A stretch of 36,697 nt of DNA from Sphingomonas turrisvirgatae (GTDB lineage Bacteria > Pseudomonadota > Alphaproteobacteria > Sphingomonadales > Sphingomonadaceae). Within the stretch, counting starts at the first letter, position 1. The number at the start of each line of letters is the position of its first letter. The DNA lies in NCBI RefSeq assembly GCF_001721295.1, contig NZ_MDDS01000031.1, positions 1-36,697 of the forward strand. The letters are read 5' to 3'. The notes beneath the pieces are model-generated. The model ran no database searches, was not told the origin of the DNA, and saw nothing but the letters and a program-made list of their open reading frames with translations. Made by a program: the position numbers and the translations under genes. Shown here in pieces: positions 15,659 to 24,214 of the stretch.

Positions 15659-17047
15659 ATGATCGACCTTTCACAATTGCTGCAACCCGATCGCGGCCAG
15701 GCCGCGCGTGCCATTCACGTCGTACATCCCGATCGCTGGTCAGACTGGCTGAATGCACAACCCCAGCGCACCCGCACCGCCATCGGGGCGAACAAGGTGA
15801 CGGGCAAGGCTGGCAATCGCGCGATCCTGCCGGGCGATGCGCCGGACGACTGGTCGATGCTGCTGGTCTGCGACGAAGCCGAAAGCTCGCCCTTTCGCAT
15901 CGCCTCGCTGGGCGAGCAGCTGCCCGCGGGCACGTACCGCCTCGTGGAGGGCGAACCCGGCGCTGCGATGCTCGGGTGGGTGCTCGCGCAATATCGTTTC
16001 GACCGCTACCGCAAGGACGAGAAGGCGCCCGGCCCGCGCGTGCTCCTGACCGGAGAGCCGGGCCGGATCCCCGAGACGATCGCCCTTGCCGAAGCGACCT
16101 TTCAGGTGCGCGACCTCGTCAACACGCCGGCCAGCGACATGGGCCCCGCACAGCTGGAGGACGCGGCCGCCACGCTCGCCAAGGCGCATGGCGCCACGCT
16201 CACGGTCACGCGCGGCGACGCGCTGGAGCAGGGTTATCCGATGATCCATGCGGTCGGCATGGCCGCCGCGCGCGGCCGCGAACCGCGGCTGATCGAGCTG
16301 GAATGGGGCGATCCTGAGCACCCCCGCGTGGCCCTGGTCGGTAAGGGCGTGTGTTTCGACACCGGCGGCCTCGACATCAAGCCATCTGCCGGCATGCGCC
16401 TGATGAAGAAGGACATGGGCGGCGCCGCGCATGCGCTGGCGCTCGCCGGGGTCATCATGGCTCAACGCCTGCCGGTGCGCCTGCACCTGCTGATCCCGGC
16501 AGTGGAAAATGCCGTCGCCGGCAACGCCTTTCGTCCCGGCGATGTCCTGAAAACGCGGATCGGCCTGACGGTCGAAAATACGAACACCGATGCCGAGGGA
16601 CGGCTGATCCTCGGCGATGCGCTCGCCAAGGCGGTCGAGGGCAAGCCCGGCCTGATCCTCGATTTCGCGACGCTGACCGGCGCGGCACGGGTCGCGCTCG
16701 GGCCGGAGCTGCCCGCCCTGTTCGCCAATGACGACGCGCTCGCCGCCCAGCTGCTCGATGCCGGGACGGCGCAAAAGGACCCGCTGTGGCAGCTGCCGCT
16801 ATGGGATGGTTATGACGAGATGTTGAAGTCCGACATCGCCGACATGGTCAACGCACCTGACGGCCCCTTTGCCGGCCCGATCACCGCCGCGCTGTTCCTG
16901 CGCAGGTTCGTCCCGAAGGACGTGCCATGGGCGCATTTCGACCTGTTCGCCTGGCGGCCGACCTCGCGGCCGGGCCGTCCGAAGGGTGGCGACACGATGA
17001 GCCTGCGGGCGGTGTGGGCGATGCTGAAGGCACGCTATCCGGGCTGA
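15659..17047 (+). CDS. Leucyl aminopeptidase family (M17) peptidase
   Basis: The product (462 aa) is a cytosolic dimetal aminopeptidase of the PepA/PepB family that removes N-terminal residues from peptides. Metal ligands and catalytic residues are visible in GKGVCFDTGGLDIKPS and MRLMKKDMGGAA (about residues 229-255) and in the signature NTDAEGRLILGDAL (about 309-322). The N-terminal domain is shorter and more divergent than in E. coli PepA, so a PepB-like or DNA-non-binding version is likely. The ATG at 15659 is used; the ribosome-binding site is poor, and upstream in-frame codons back to a TTG at 15623 would overlap the previous gene. It lies 22 bases after the M14-like gene and may be in the same transcript. 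Confidence 0.92.
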   Translation: MIDLSQLLQPDRGQAARAIHVVHPDRWSDWLNAQPQRTRTAIGANKVTGKAGNRAILPGDAPDDWSMLLVCDEAESSPFRIASLGEQLPAGTYRLVEGEPGAAMLGWVLAQYRFDRYRKDEKAPGPRVLLTGEPGRIPETIALAEATFQVRDLVNTPASDMGPAQLEDAAATLAKAHGATLTVTRGDALEQGYPMIHAVGMAAARGREPRLIELEWGDPEHPRVALVGKGVCFDTGGLDIKPSAGMRLMKKDMGGAAHALALAGVIMAQRLPVRLHLLIPAVENAVAGNAFRPGDVLKTRIGLTVENTNTDAEGRLILGDALAKAVEGKPGLILDFATLTGAARVALGPELPALFANDDALAAQLLDAGTAQKDPLWQLPLWDGYDEMLKSDIADMVNAPDGPFAGPITAALFLRRFVPKDVPWAHFDLFAWRPTSRPGRPKGGDTMSLRAVWAMLKARYPG

Positions 17048-17102
17048 TCGTCACGGCCGTAACCATCTCGACTTCGCGGACGCCGAGGGGCACAAGACCG
17101 CC

Positions 17103-18758
17103 ATGACCAACTTGCGCACCGGCGGCCGCATCCTCGTCGACAACCTTGTAGCGCAGGGTTGCGACCGCATCTTCCACGTGCCCGGGGAAAGCTTCCTGGC
17201 CGTCCTCGACGCATTGCACGACACGCCCACGATCGACTTGGTGACGTGCCGGCAAGAAGGTGGCGCGGCATTCATGGCCTGTGCCGACGGCGCGATGACC
17301 CACCGCCCCGGCATCTGTTTCGTCACCCGGGGCCCTGGGGCGACCAATGCCAGCATCGGCGTTCATGTCGCGATGCAGGATTCGATCCCGATGATCCTGT
17401 TCATCGGCGATGTCGATCGCGGCATGCGCGACCGCGAAGGCTTTCAGGAAGTCGACTTTCCCGCGATGTTCGCCCCGCTCGCCAAGTGGGCGACACGCAT
17501 CGACGATGCGCGGCGCATTCCGGAATATGTCGCCCGCGCCTGGAACGTCGCGGTCAGCGGGCGCCCCGGGCCGGTGGTCATCGCTCTGCCCGAAGACATG
17601 CTGATGGACATGGCCGAAGCGATTGACCGTCCAAGGCTCGCCCGCCCGGTACAGGACAGCAACGCCGCCGCCGACCTTCATGTCCGCGACCTGATCGTCC
17701 AGGCCGAGCGACCGGTGGCCATCATCGGCGGCGCGCATTGGGATGCCGAGACCGCCGCCGATGTGGAAGCATTCGCCACGCAGTTCGGCATACCCCTCGC
17801 CGCCGCCTTTCGCCGGCAGGATGCGGTCAGCAACACCTGCCCGGTCTATGCCGGCAATCTGGGCTATGGCCCCAACCCGGCGCTTGTCGCGCGGATCAAG
17901 GCCGCCGACCTTATCCTGGTGCTCGGTGCCCGGCTGGGGGAAGCGACGACGGACGGCTATACGTTGATCACGCCGGATCATCCGGGACAGACGCTGGTCC
18001 ACGTCCACCCCGATCCGAACGAACTCAATCGCGTTTACCGGGCGGATGTCGCGATCTGCGCCGACCCCGGCGCCTTCGCCATGACAATGACCGTCTCACC
18101 CGGCGAAGTCGTTGCACGGACGGCCGGCACACAGGCCCATGCCGAATGGCTGGACTGGTCCACCCCGGCTCCGCGCGACGGCGTCACGCTGGACCTCGGC
18201 CAATGCGTCGCTGCGATGCGCGAGCGGCTCGGCCCCGACGATGCGATCATCTGCAACGGCGCGGGCAATTTCTCCGCCTGGTGGCACCGCTACTGGCACT
18301 ATGGCGCGCAACCGTCGCAACTGGCGCCGACGGCCGGCGCGATGGGCTATGGCACACCGGCCGCGCTGGCCGCTGCGCTGCGTCGGCCCGACAAGCTCGC
18401 CATCGCAATCGCCGGCGACGGTGACTTCCTGATGAACGGGCAGGAATTGGCGACCGCGATCCAGCACGGCGCAAACATGCTCGTTCTCATCATCGACAAT
18501 GGTGCGTACGGCACGATCCGCATGCATCAGGAGCGCGAATTCCCCACGCGCCTCTCGGGCACCACGCTGCACAACCCCGATTTCGCCGCGCTCGCTCGCG
18601 CCTATGGCTGCTGGGCCGAAACGGTGGAGACGACGGCGCAGTTCGCCCCGGCGCTGGACCGCGCGCTCGCGCAAAGCGGCGTGCGCCTGCTGCATCTCAA
18701 GACCGATGTCGAATACATCACGCCCGCGACGACCGTCACGGCGATCCGGAACCGTTAG
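17103..18758 (+). CDS. Thiamine-diphosphate-dependent enzyme, acetolactate synthase-like
   Basis: The 551-aa protein has the three domains of the acetohydroxyacid synthase/pyruvate oxidase family. The Pyr domain carries the catalytic Glu52 (CRQEGGAAFMA) and VTRGPGATNA. A Rossmann-like central domain follows (IIGGAHWD... LGARLGE). The PP domain has the ThDP motif GDGDFLMNGQE ... IIDNGAYG (about 437-470). It should decarboxylate a 2-keto acid and transfer or release the aldehyde unit. No small regulatory subunit gene is next to it, so it is unlikely to be the main IlvBN enzyme of branched-chain amino acid synthesis; a catabolic or benzoylformate/oxalyl-type role is possible. The stop overlaps the convergent HTH gene by four bases. 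Confidence 0.88.
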   Translation: MTNLRTGGRILVDNLVAQGCDRIFHVPGESFLAVLDALHDTPTIDLVTCRQEGGAAFMACADGAMTHRPGICFVTRGPGATNASIGVHVAMQDSIPMILFIGDVDRGMRDREGFQEVDFPAMFAPLAKWATRIDDARRIPEYVARAWNVAVSGRPGPVVIALPEDMLMDMAEAIDRPRLARPVQDSNAAADLHVRDLIVQAERPVAIIGGAHWDAETAADVEAFATQFGIPLAAAFRRQDAVSNTCPVYAGNLGYGPNPALVARIKAADLILVLGARLGEATTDGYTLITPDHPGQTLVHVHPDPNELNRVYRADVAICADPGAFAMTMTVSPGEVVARTAGTQAHAEWLDWSTPAPRDGVTLDLGQCVAAMRERLGPDDAIICNGAGNFSAWWHRYWHYGAQPSQLAPTAGAMGYGTPAALAAALRRPDKLAIAIAGDGDFLMNGQELATAIQHGANMLVLIIDNGAYGTIRMHQEREFPTRLSGTTLHNPDFAALARAYGCWAETVETTAQFAPALDRALAQSGVRLLHLKTDVEYITPATTVTAIRNR

Positions 18759-19069
18759 GCGACTGCGCGCCGATCAGCCAACGCCGCCTTGATCGCATCC
18801 GCCGCCCAGCGCTCGCAAAGTCCGACCGCACGAGCGAATGCTTTGACGAAGCCCTTGATGTACACAAGTCCTGGGATCAGGTCGAAGCGCTCAGCCTCGA
18901 TTGCGGCGAGATAGCGAACCGGCACGCGCGTCGTCGCGGCGACATCCTCGATGCTCATGGCGCAGCGCTCGCGCGCCCTGGACAGAACCTCGCCCACGCT
19001 GCCGCGCGGCTCGATCCGCCAATCATCGCTTGCAAACGGAAGGACTGGATGGTGCGTCACGGCGTTCAT
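18755..19069 (-). CDS. RodZ-type helix-turn-helix protein (HTH_25), no membrane segment
   Basis: The 104-aa product consists mostly of a single HTH_25 domain: VGEVLSRARERCAMSIEDVA, TTRVPVRYLAAIEAERFDLI, PGLVYIKGFVKAFARAVGL. This is the N-terminal cytoplasmic domain of the cell-shape protein RodZ, but there is no transmembrane helix or periplasmic part. It is therefore probably a free DNA-binding regulator or a RodZ-like paralogue. The ATG at 19069 is chosen because the longer frame has a Pro/Gly-rich unrelated N-terminus. Its stop (TAA) shares bases with the convergent enzyme gene's TAG. The target genes are unknown. Confidence 0.8.
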   Translation of the reverse strand: MNAVTHHPVLPFASDDWRIEPRGSVGEVLSRARERCAMSIEDVAATTRVPVRYLAAIEAERFDLIPGLVYIKGFVKAFARAVGLCERWAADAIKAALADRRAVA

Positions 19070-19166
19070 GGCTCTCAGCCCCCCGGCTGGCTGGCATGCC
19101 CGGGCCCGCCCCGGACGCACAGAGTAAGCCACATGAACGTTAACAAGTCGAATCCGCTCACCCACG

Positions 19167-19198
19167 AAAAAGGGCCGTCTCCCGCAGGAAACGACCCT
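19167..19198 (-). terminator. Terminator of the CsbD gene
   Basis: Read on the minus strand, AGGGTCGTTTCC pairs with GGGAGACGGCCCT (with G-T wobbles) around a short loop and runs into a T-run. It lies about 25 bases after the csbD-like stop codon. Confidence 0.85.
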
Positions 19199-19221
19199 AA
19201 TTTCGCTTAAGCATTTTTACG

Positions 19222-19392
19222 TCAGATGTCGTCGCCCAGTGCGCCCTTCACCTTGCCGGCAAACTGCTGGCCCTTGCCGTGCGCTTCCTGCGTATGGCCC
19301 TCGGCGCGCATATCGGGGTTGTTGCTCTCCTGCTTCGCCTTGCCGATCGCTTCGTTGATGTTGCCTTTGATCTTGTCGACGAGTTCGCCCAT
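19222..19392 (-). CDS. CsbD family stress-response protein
   Basis: The 56-aa product matches the CsbD family: MGELVDKIKGNINEAIGKAKQ, then a short linker and AHGKGQQFAGKVKGALGD. These small, highly charged, helical proteins are induced by general stress sigma factors in many bacteria; their molecular task is unclear. AAGGAG lies upstream of the ATG at 19392 and a longer frame to 19485 is rejected. An EcfG-like promoter lies at a suitable distance and a terminator follows, so it is a single-gene stress unit. The divergent methyltransferase start lies 79 bases away. Confidence 0.92.
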   Translation of the reverse strand: MGELVDKIKGNINEAIGKAKQESNNPDMRAEGHTQEAHGKGQQFAGKVKGALGDDI

Positions 19393-19428
19393 GATGTTCG
19401 CTCCTTGATCCATATTGGTTGCAGGAAG

Positions 19429-19454
19429 AACCGACGGGGCATGGTCACGGTTCC
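19429..19454 (-). promoter_or_regulatory. EcfG-like promoter of the CsbD gene
   Basis: On the minus strand GGAAC, 17 bases and GGTT match the EcfG consensus (GGAAC-N16/17-CGTT) except for one base in the -10 box. It ends 36 bases before the CsbD start codon, a normal leader length. CsbD proteins are common members of EcfG regulons in sphingomonads, so context supports it. Confidence 0.55.
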
Positions 19455-19471
19455 GCATTCCACCGCAAACG

Positions 19472-20068
19472 ATGCCTGACCGCATCGCCGCGCTGTACCA
19501 GCGTCATGCGCATGCCTTCGATGCCGCACGTCGGCGGTCTTTCCTGGAACGCCCATGGCTGGAACGTTTTGCGCGAGCCTTGCCGGTCGGCGGCAATATC
19601 CTCGACCTTGGCTGCGGCGGCGGCGAGCCCATCGCGCGCTTTTTGTGCGATCGCGGTTTCCACATGACCGGCGTCGATATCGCCCCGTCGATGATACAGC
19701 TCGCGCGGACCCGCTTCTTCCGCCACCGATGGGTCGAGAGCGACATGCGCAGTTTCGCAGCCGACGCGGCAACCTTCGACGGCGTTATCGCGTGGAGCAG
19801 CCTGTTCCACCTCGATGCCGCGGCGCAACAGCGCATGATCCCTCGCATCGCCGCCTGGCTGAAGCCGGGCGGGATCGCAATGTTCAACGCGGGTCCCGAA
19901 CGCGGTGTCCGCATCGGCGAGTTCGAAGGCGAGGCACTCTACCATGCCAGCCTCTCGCCGGCCGAGTATCGCGCCGCCTTTGCGAGCTGCGGCCTTGCCG
20001 AGCTCGCCTACCGTGCCGAGGACCCCCAATGCGGCGGTGTGACAGTCTGGCTGGTGGCGAGGCTTTAG
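19472..20068 (+). CDS. Class I SAM-dependent methyltransferase
   Basis: The 198-aa product has the Rossmann SAM-binding motif [11 protein letters not shown] (about 43-53), the acidic residue of motif II in [12 protein letters not shown], the SDMRSF motif and a post-II strand [13 protein letters not shown], then [13 protein letters not shown]. This is a small-molecule or protein methyltransferase of the Methyltransf_11/25 type; the substrate cannot be named. The start at 19472 ([12 protein letters not shown]) is taken because the longer frame has an unrelated N-terminus, although no strong ribosome-binding site is seen. It is convergent with thiSG and shares four bases of stop codon with it. 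Confidence 0.88.
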   Translation: MPDRIAALYQRHAHAFDAARRRSFLERPWLERFARALPVGGNILDLGCGGGEPIARFLCDRGFHMTGVDIAPSMIQLARTRFFRHRWVESDMRSFAADAATFDGVIAWSSLFHLDAAAQQRMIPRIAAWLKPGGIAMFNAGPERGVRIGEFEGEALYHASLSPAEYRAAFASCGLAELAYRAEDPQCGGVTVWLVARL

Positions 20069-21075
20069 ATCAACCCCGCCAGCGGCGACGAGGGATCGGC
20101 ATAGCGCCGCTTGCCCATCCGCCCGCTGCGATACGCCAGCCGTCCGCTTTCCACCGCCAGCCGCATCGCGCGTGCCATCGTGACCGGATCCTTGGCCTCT
20201 GCGATCGCGGTGTTCATCAGCACGCCGTCACAGCCCAGTTCCATCGCCACCGCGGCGTCGCTCGCCGTGCCGACCCCGGCATCGACCAGTACCGGAACGC
20301 TCGCGCCCTCGACGATCAGCCGGATCGTCACGCGGTTCTGGATGCCCAGCCCCGATCCGATCGGCGCGCCCAGCGGCATGATCGCCACCGCACCGGCATC
20401 CTCCAGCCGCTTCGCCGCGATCGGATCGTCGACGCAATAGACCATTGGCTTGAAGCCTTCACTGGCCAGGATCTCGGTCGCGCGCAGCGTCTCTACCATG
20501 TCGGGATACAGCGTCTTCGCCTCGCCCAGCACTTCCAGCTTCACCAGCTCCCAGCCGCCCGCCTCACGCGCCAGCCGAAGCGTGCGGATCGCGCTTTCGG
20601 CGTCGAAACAACCGGCCGTGTTGGGCAGATAGGTGATCTTCTTGGGATCGATATAGTCTGTGAGCATCGGCGCATTGCGGTCACTGACGTTCACGCGCCG
20701 CACGGCCACCGTGACGATCTCCGCGCCCGACGCCTCGACCGCGGCGGCGTTCTGCGCGAAATCCTTGTACTTGCCAGTGCCGACGATCAGGCGTGAGCGG
20801 AACGTCTTGCCCGCAACCGACCAGCTATCATCAGCGATCGCCGCTGCATGATCGCCACCGCCAACAAAATGCACGATCTCGATCTCGTCGCCGTCCTCAA
20901 CCACCACCTGCGCCAGCGTAGAGCGCGGCACGATTTCAAGGTTCCGCTCGACCGCAACCTTCTCCGGCACCAGCCCGAGTTCGCTCGCCAACGCTGCCAG
21001 CGTGATCCCGCCGGCCACGCGCTTGTGTTCGCCGTTCACGACAATCGAGATCGTACCATCCGGGTGAGTCTGCAT
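20065..21075 (-). CDS. thiG: Fused sulfur carrier ThiS - thiazole synthase ThiG
   Basis: The 336-aa product joins two enzymes of thiamine thiazole synthesis. Residues 1-~74 are a ThiS ubiquitin-like domain ([46 protein letters not shown]). Residues ~84-336 are ThiG, a TIM barrel that condenses DXP, dehydroglycine and ThiS-bound sulfur; Lys179 in VKLEVLGE is the likely Schiff-base Lys, and TAGCFDAE and [11 protein letters not shown] are phosphate-binding loops. The diglycine that normally forms the C-terminal thiocarboxylate of ThiS is buried inside the chain here. The ATG at 21075 is chosen from the ThiS start. No TPP riboswitch is seen in the 61-base divergent spacer to aroQ. Confidence 0.95.
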   Translation of the reverse strand: MQTHPDGTISIVVNGEHKRVAGGITLAALASELGLVPEKVAVERNLEIVPRSTLAQVVVEDGDEIEIVHFVGGGDHAAAIADDSWSVAGKTFRSRLIVGTGKYKDFAQNAAAVEASGAEIVTVAVRRVNVSDRNAPMLTDYIDPKKITYLPNTAGCFDAESAIRTLRLAREAGGWELVKLEVLGEAKTLYPDMVETLRATEILASEGFKPMVYCVDDPIAAKRLEDAGAVAIMPLGAPIGSGLGIQNRVTIRLIVEGASVPVLVDAGVGTASDAAVAMELGCDGVLMNTAIAEAKDPVTMARAMRLAVESGRLAYRSGRMGKRRYADPSSPLAGLI

Positions 21076-21136
21076 GCTGGTCCTTTCGCTTGGCCGCGAT
21101 ATAGGGATTTGCGCGCAACGCTCAAACGGAGACCGC

Positions 21137-21571
21137 ATGGCCGACACGATCTATGTCCTCAACGGTCCGAACCTGAACCTGCTCGGCACGCGTGAGCCGG
21201 AAATCTACGGCTCGGACACACTGGACGACATCGCCGGCCAGCTCGAGGATCGCGCGCGCGATCTCGACCTCGCCATCGACATGCGCCAGTCCAACCATGA
21301 AGGTCATCTGATCGACTGGCTGCACGAGGCGCAGGCGCGTGGCGCACGGGCGGTCTTGCTCAATGCCGGTGCGTACACCCACACCTCCGTCGCGCTGCAT
21401 GACGCGATCAAGTCGATCCGCACACCCGTGATCGAAGTTCATCTTTCCAACCCGCACACGCGCGAATCCTTCCGCCATGTCAGCCTTGTCGGCCAGGCGG
21501 CGAAGGGAACCATCGCCGGCTTCGGCGCGCTTTCCTATCTGCTTGCGCTTGAAGCCGCCGCGCGTCTCTGA
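21137..21571 (+). CDS. aroQ: 3-dehydroquinate dehydratase, type II
   Basis: AroQ dehydrates 3-dehydroquinate to 3-dehydroshikimate in the shikimate pathway. The 144-aa product begins with [21 protein letters not shown], with the catalytic Tyr in EIYG and the flexible lid Arg in [33 protein letters not shown] and the catalytic-His loop [13 protein letters not shown] follow. Length fits the dodecameric type II enzyme. ACGGAG precedes the start. It is the first gene of an aroQ-accB-accC-arsC series on the plus strand, an order often seen for aroQ and acc in alpha- and gammaproteobacteria. Confidence 0.97.
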   Translation: MADTIYVLNGPNLNLLGTREPEIYGSDTLDDIAGQLEDRARDLDLAIDMRQSNHEGHLIDWLHEAQARGARAVLLNAGAYTHTSVALHDAIKSIRTPVIEVHLSNPHTRESFRHVSLVGQAAKGTIAGFGALSYLLALEAAARL

Positions 21572-21585
21572 CAGAGGACCGCCCC

Positions 21586-22068
21586 ATGAGCGAAGATAGC
21601 AAGGGAATGCACGTCGACATCGAGCTGGTGCGCCAGCTCGCGAGCGTGCTCGATGACACCAACCTGACCGAGATCGAGGTCGAGGACGGCGACCGCAAGG
21701 TGCGCGTCGCGCGCAAGGCCGCGGCTCCCGCCGCTGTTGCCTATGCGCCGCCGCCGATGGCCCAGCCCGCACCGGCTGCCGCCGCGCCGGCCGCCGCAAT
21801 GCCGTCCGACCCGACCCAGATCACGCCGGCGCACGAGAATGCGGTCAAGTCGCCGATGGTCGGCACCGCCTATCTCGCCGCCGAGCCGGGTGCCAAGCCG
21901 TTCATTGCCGTGGGCGCGCAGGTGAAGGCCGGCGAGACGCTGCTGATCGTGGAGGCGATGAAGGTCATGAACCCGATCGCCGCCCCGCATGGCGGTACCG
22001 TCAAGGCGATCCTGATCGAGAACGGCCAGCCGGTCGAGTTCGACCAGCCGCTCGTCGTCGTCGAGTAA
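21586..22068 (+). CDS. accB: Acetyl-CoA carboxylase biotin carboxyl carrier protein
   Basis: AccB carries the biotin that shuttles carboxyl groups in acetyl-CoA carboxylase, the first step of fatty acid synthesis. The 160-aa product has an N-terminal helical domain ([25 protein letters not shown]), a Pro/Ala-rich hinge (about 46-75) and a C-terminal biotinyl domain with the biotinylation site Lys126 in [14 protein letters not shown] lies upstream of the ATG. The gene is followed after four bases by accC, so both subunits are made together. Confidence 0.97.
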   Translation: MSEDSKGMHVDIELVRQLASVLDDTNLTEIEVEDGDRKVRVARKAAAPAAVAYAPPPMAQPAPAAAAPAAAMPSDPTQITPAHENAVKSPMVGTAYLAAEPGAKPFIAVGAQVKAGETLLIVEAMKVMNPIAAPHGGTVKAILIENGQPVEFDQPLVVVE

Positions 22069-22072
22069 TCCA

Positions 22073-23437
22073 GTGCCGCAGATCAAGAAGCTCCTGATCG
22101 CCAATCGCGGCGAGATAGCGCTGCGCATCCATCGCGCCTGCCATGAAATGGGCATCCAGACGGTGGCGGTCCACTCGACCGCCGATGCCGATGCCATGCA
22201 TGTGCGCCTCGCCGACCAGGCGGTGTGCATCGGGCCGCCCGCGGCTGCCGACAGCTATCTCAACATCCCGAATATCATTTCGGCCGCCGAGATCAGCGGC
22301 GCCGACGCGATCCATCCCGGCTATGGGTTCCTCTCGGAAAACGCCAAGTTCGCCGAGATCGTCGAGCTGCATAACCTCATCTTCGTCGGCCCGAAGGCCG
22401 AACATATCCGCATCATGGGCGACAAGGTCGAGGCCAAGCGAACCGCCGGCGCGCTCGGCCTGCCGCTCGTCCCCGGTTCGGACGGCGCGATCAGCGACGT
22501 GACCGAGGCCAAGAAGCTCGCGGCCGAGATCGGCTATCCCGTGATCATCAAGGCCGCGTCGGGCGGCGGCGGTCGCGGGATGAAGGTCTGCAACGACCCC
22601 GATCAGTTCGAAACGCTGATGCAGCAGGCCGGCAGCGAGGCGAAGGCGGCGTTCGGCGATGCCACCGTCTACCTCGAAAAATACCTGGGCAACCCGCGCC
22701 ATATCGAAATTCAGGTGTTCGGCGATGGCAACGGCAACGCGATCCATCTGGGCGAACGTGATTGCTCGCTCCAGCGCCGCCACCAGAAAGTGCTCGAAGA
22801 AGCCCCCTCCCCGGTCCTGTCGACTGAAGAGCGCAACCGCATCGGCGACATCTGCGCCAAGGCGATGGCGGACATGGGCTATCGCGGCGCGGGAACGATC
22901 GAGTTCCTGTGGGAAAATGGCGAGTTCTACTTCATCGAGATGAACACGCGGCTTCAGGTCGAACATCCGGTGACTGAGGCGATCACCGGCCTCGACCTCG
23001 TGCGTGAGCAGATCCGCGTCGCAGAGGGCCATGGCCTGACGCTGCGGCAGGAAGACGTGCAGTTCCGCGGCCACGCGATCGAATGTCGCATCAATGCCGA
23101 GGATCCGCGAACCTTCGCGCCCTCGCCGGGCCGCGTGACCACCTATCACGCACCGGGCGGGATGAACGTGCGCGTCGATAGCGGCCTGTATTCGGGCTAC
23201 AAGGTGCCGCCCTATTACGACAGCATGATCGCCAAGCTGATCGTGTTCGGCCAGACACGGGAAGGCGCGCTGCGCCGCCTGCGCCGCGCGCTGGAGGAGT
23301 TCGTCATCGCGGGTGACGGCATGAAGACCACCATCCCGCTTCACCAGGCGCTGCTCGACGTGCCCGCGTTCCAGCAGGGCGACTATACGATCAAATGGCT
23401 GGAGGATTGGTTGGCGTCGCAGGACGAGGCGGCGTGA
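22073..23437 (+). CDS. accC: Acetyl-CoA carboxylase biotin carboxylase subunit
   Basis: AccC carboxylates the biotin of AccB using ATP and bicarbonate. The 454-aa product has the N-terminal [19 protein letters not shown], the ATP-grasp glycine loop [26 protein letters not shown], the metal-binding [18 protein letters not shown] and the C-terminal [10 protein letters not shown]. The start is a GTG four bases after the accB stop. Its own stop overlaps the GTG start of arsC (GTGA), so translation continues into that gene. Confidence 0.97.
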   Translation: MPQIKKLLIANRGEIALRIHRACHEMGIQTVAVHSTADADAMHVRLADQAVCIGPPAAADSYLNIPNIISAAEISGADAIHPGYGFLSENAKFAEIVELHNLIFVGPKAEHIRIMGDKVEAKRTAGALGLPLVPGSDGAISDVTEAKKLAAEIGYPVIIKAASGGGGRGMKVCNDPDQFETLMQQAGSEAKAAFGDATVYLEKYLGNPRHIEIQVFGDGNGNAIHLGERDCSLQRRHQKVLEEAPSPVLSTEERNRIGDICAKAMADMGYRGAGTIEFLWENGEFYFIEMNTRLQVEHPVTEAITGLDLVREQIRVAEGHGLTLRQEDVQFRGHAIECRINAEDPRTFAPSPGRVTTYHAPGGMNVRVDSGLYSGYKVPPYYDSMIAKLIVFGQTREGALRRLRRALEEFVIAGDGMKTTIPLHQALLDVPAFQQGDYTIKWLEDWLASQDEAA

Positions 23438-23769
23438 AGGCGACCATCTATCACAACCCGCGCTGCTCGAAGTCGCGTGAGGCGCTGGCGATCCTGCAGG
23501 ATGCCGGCGCCGAGGTGACGGTGGTGGAATATCTCAAGACCCCACCTGCGCGGGCCGAACTGGCGCGGCTCTATGCCAGGGCGGGGATCGCGCCGCGCGA
23601 TGGCCTGCGTCGCGGTGAGGATGGCGCAAAGGCGCTCAAGAATGCCGATGACGAAGCGATCCTCGACGCGATGGCCGCCGATCCGATCCTGATCGAACGG
23701 CCGCTGGTCGAAACGGACAAGGGCGTGCGGCTTGGCCGGCCACCCGAATCGGTGCGCGAAATCCTCTAG
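23434..23769 (+). CDS. arsC: Glutaredoxin-dependent arsenate reductase (ArsC)
   Basis: ArsC reduces arsenate to arsenite with glutathione and glutaredoxin. The 111-aa product has the active-site Cys11 in [10 protein letters not shown] and the conserved [17 protein letters not shown] segment containing the Arg residues that bind arsenate. The start is a GTG overlapping the accC stop. No arsR, arsB or acr3 gene lies near it, so detoxification may rely on genes elsewhere; ArsC-family proteins in this position next to core metabolic genes can also have housekeeping redox roles. The stop overlaps the convergent PAS gene by four bases (CTAG). Confidence 0.88.
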   Translation: MKATIYHNPRCSKSREALAILQDAGAEVTVVEYLKTPPARAELARLYARAGIAPRDGLRRGEDGAKALKNADDEAILDAMAADPILIERPLVETDKGVRLGRPPESVREIL

Positions 23770-24134
23770 GCTGCGCGCTGACGCGCATTCATCTCGTCGG
23801 TCACGTCGACCTTCGAACCATAAAGATAGCGCGCTACCCCATCTTCGCACGCCACGTCGGCAGTGACCCGCATCCAGCGCAATTCGCCGTCCGCGCGCCT
23901 GATCTGCGCTTCGAAGGTAAAGCTGCCGAGCGTCGCAAGCGCCGTGCTCCGCAGCCTGGCCAACTGGTTGCGCGATTCGGGCAGGTACATTGCCACAATG
24001 TCGTCCCGCTGAACCGACGCGTCGCGCGGCAGGCCGAACAACTCGTATACGCCCGGACTCCACGTCAGCGACTGATCGCGCAGATCGCATTGCCAAAGCG
24101 CTTGTAACGAAGGTGCGACGCAACTTACGGACAT
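23766..24134 (-). CDS. Stand-alone PAS-domain protein
   Basis: The 122-aa product is one PAS_3-type domain: LWQCDLRDQSLTWSPGVYEL, FGLPRDASVQRDD, then SFTFEAQIRRADGELRWMRV and RYLYGSKVDVTDEMNARQ. It ends exactly where a kinase or cyclase linker would start, but there is no output domain. There is no LOV Cys motif, so blue-light sensing by flavin adduct is not expected. It may dimerise with, or signal to, a kinase encoded elsewhere. The ATG at 24134 is chosen over an upstream TTG. It is divergent from the phospholipase D-like gene and shares stop-codon bases with arsC. Confidence 0.82.
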   Translation of the reverse strand: MSVSCVAPSLQALWQCDLRDQSLTWSPGVYELFGLPRDASVQRDDIVAMYLPESRNQLARLRSTALATLGSFTFEAQIRRADGELRWMRVTADVACEDGVARYLYGSKVDVTDEMNARQRAA

Positions 24135-24214
24135 GCACGACCGATAGCAGATTTGCGGCAAATTTCCAGCCGACGTGCATGGCAATTGCCGGTGGCGCAG
24201 GGTATCGCCGCAAC

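Noticed and set aside
19555..20796. 413-codon plus-strand frame covering the methyltransferase and part of thiSG
   Set aside because: It crosses two well-supported genes in another frame and its product is Arg/His/Pro-rich without domains.
21076..21136. TPP riboswitch before thiSG
   Set aside because: The divergent spacer is only 61 bases and has none of the conserved THI-box sequence.
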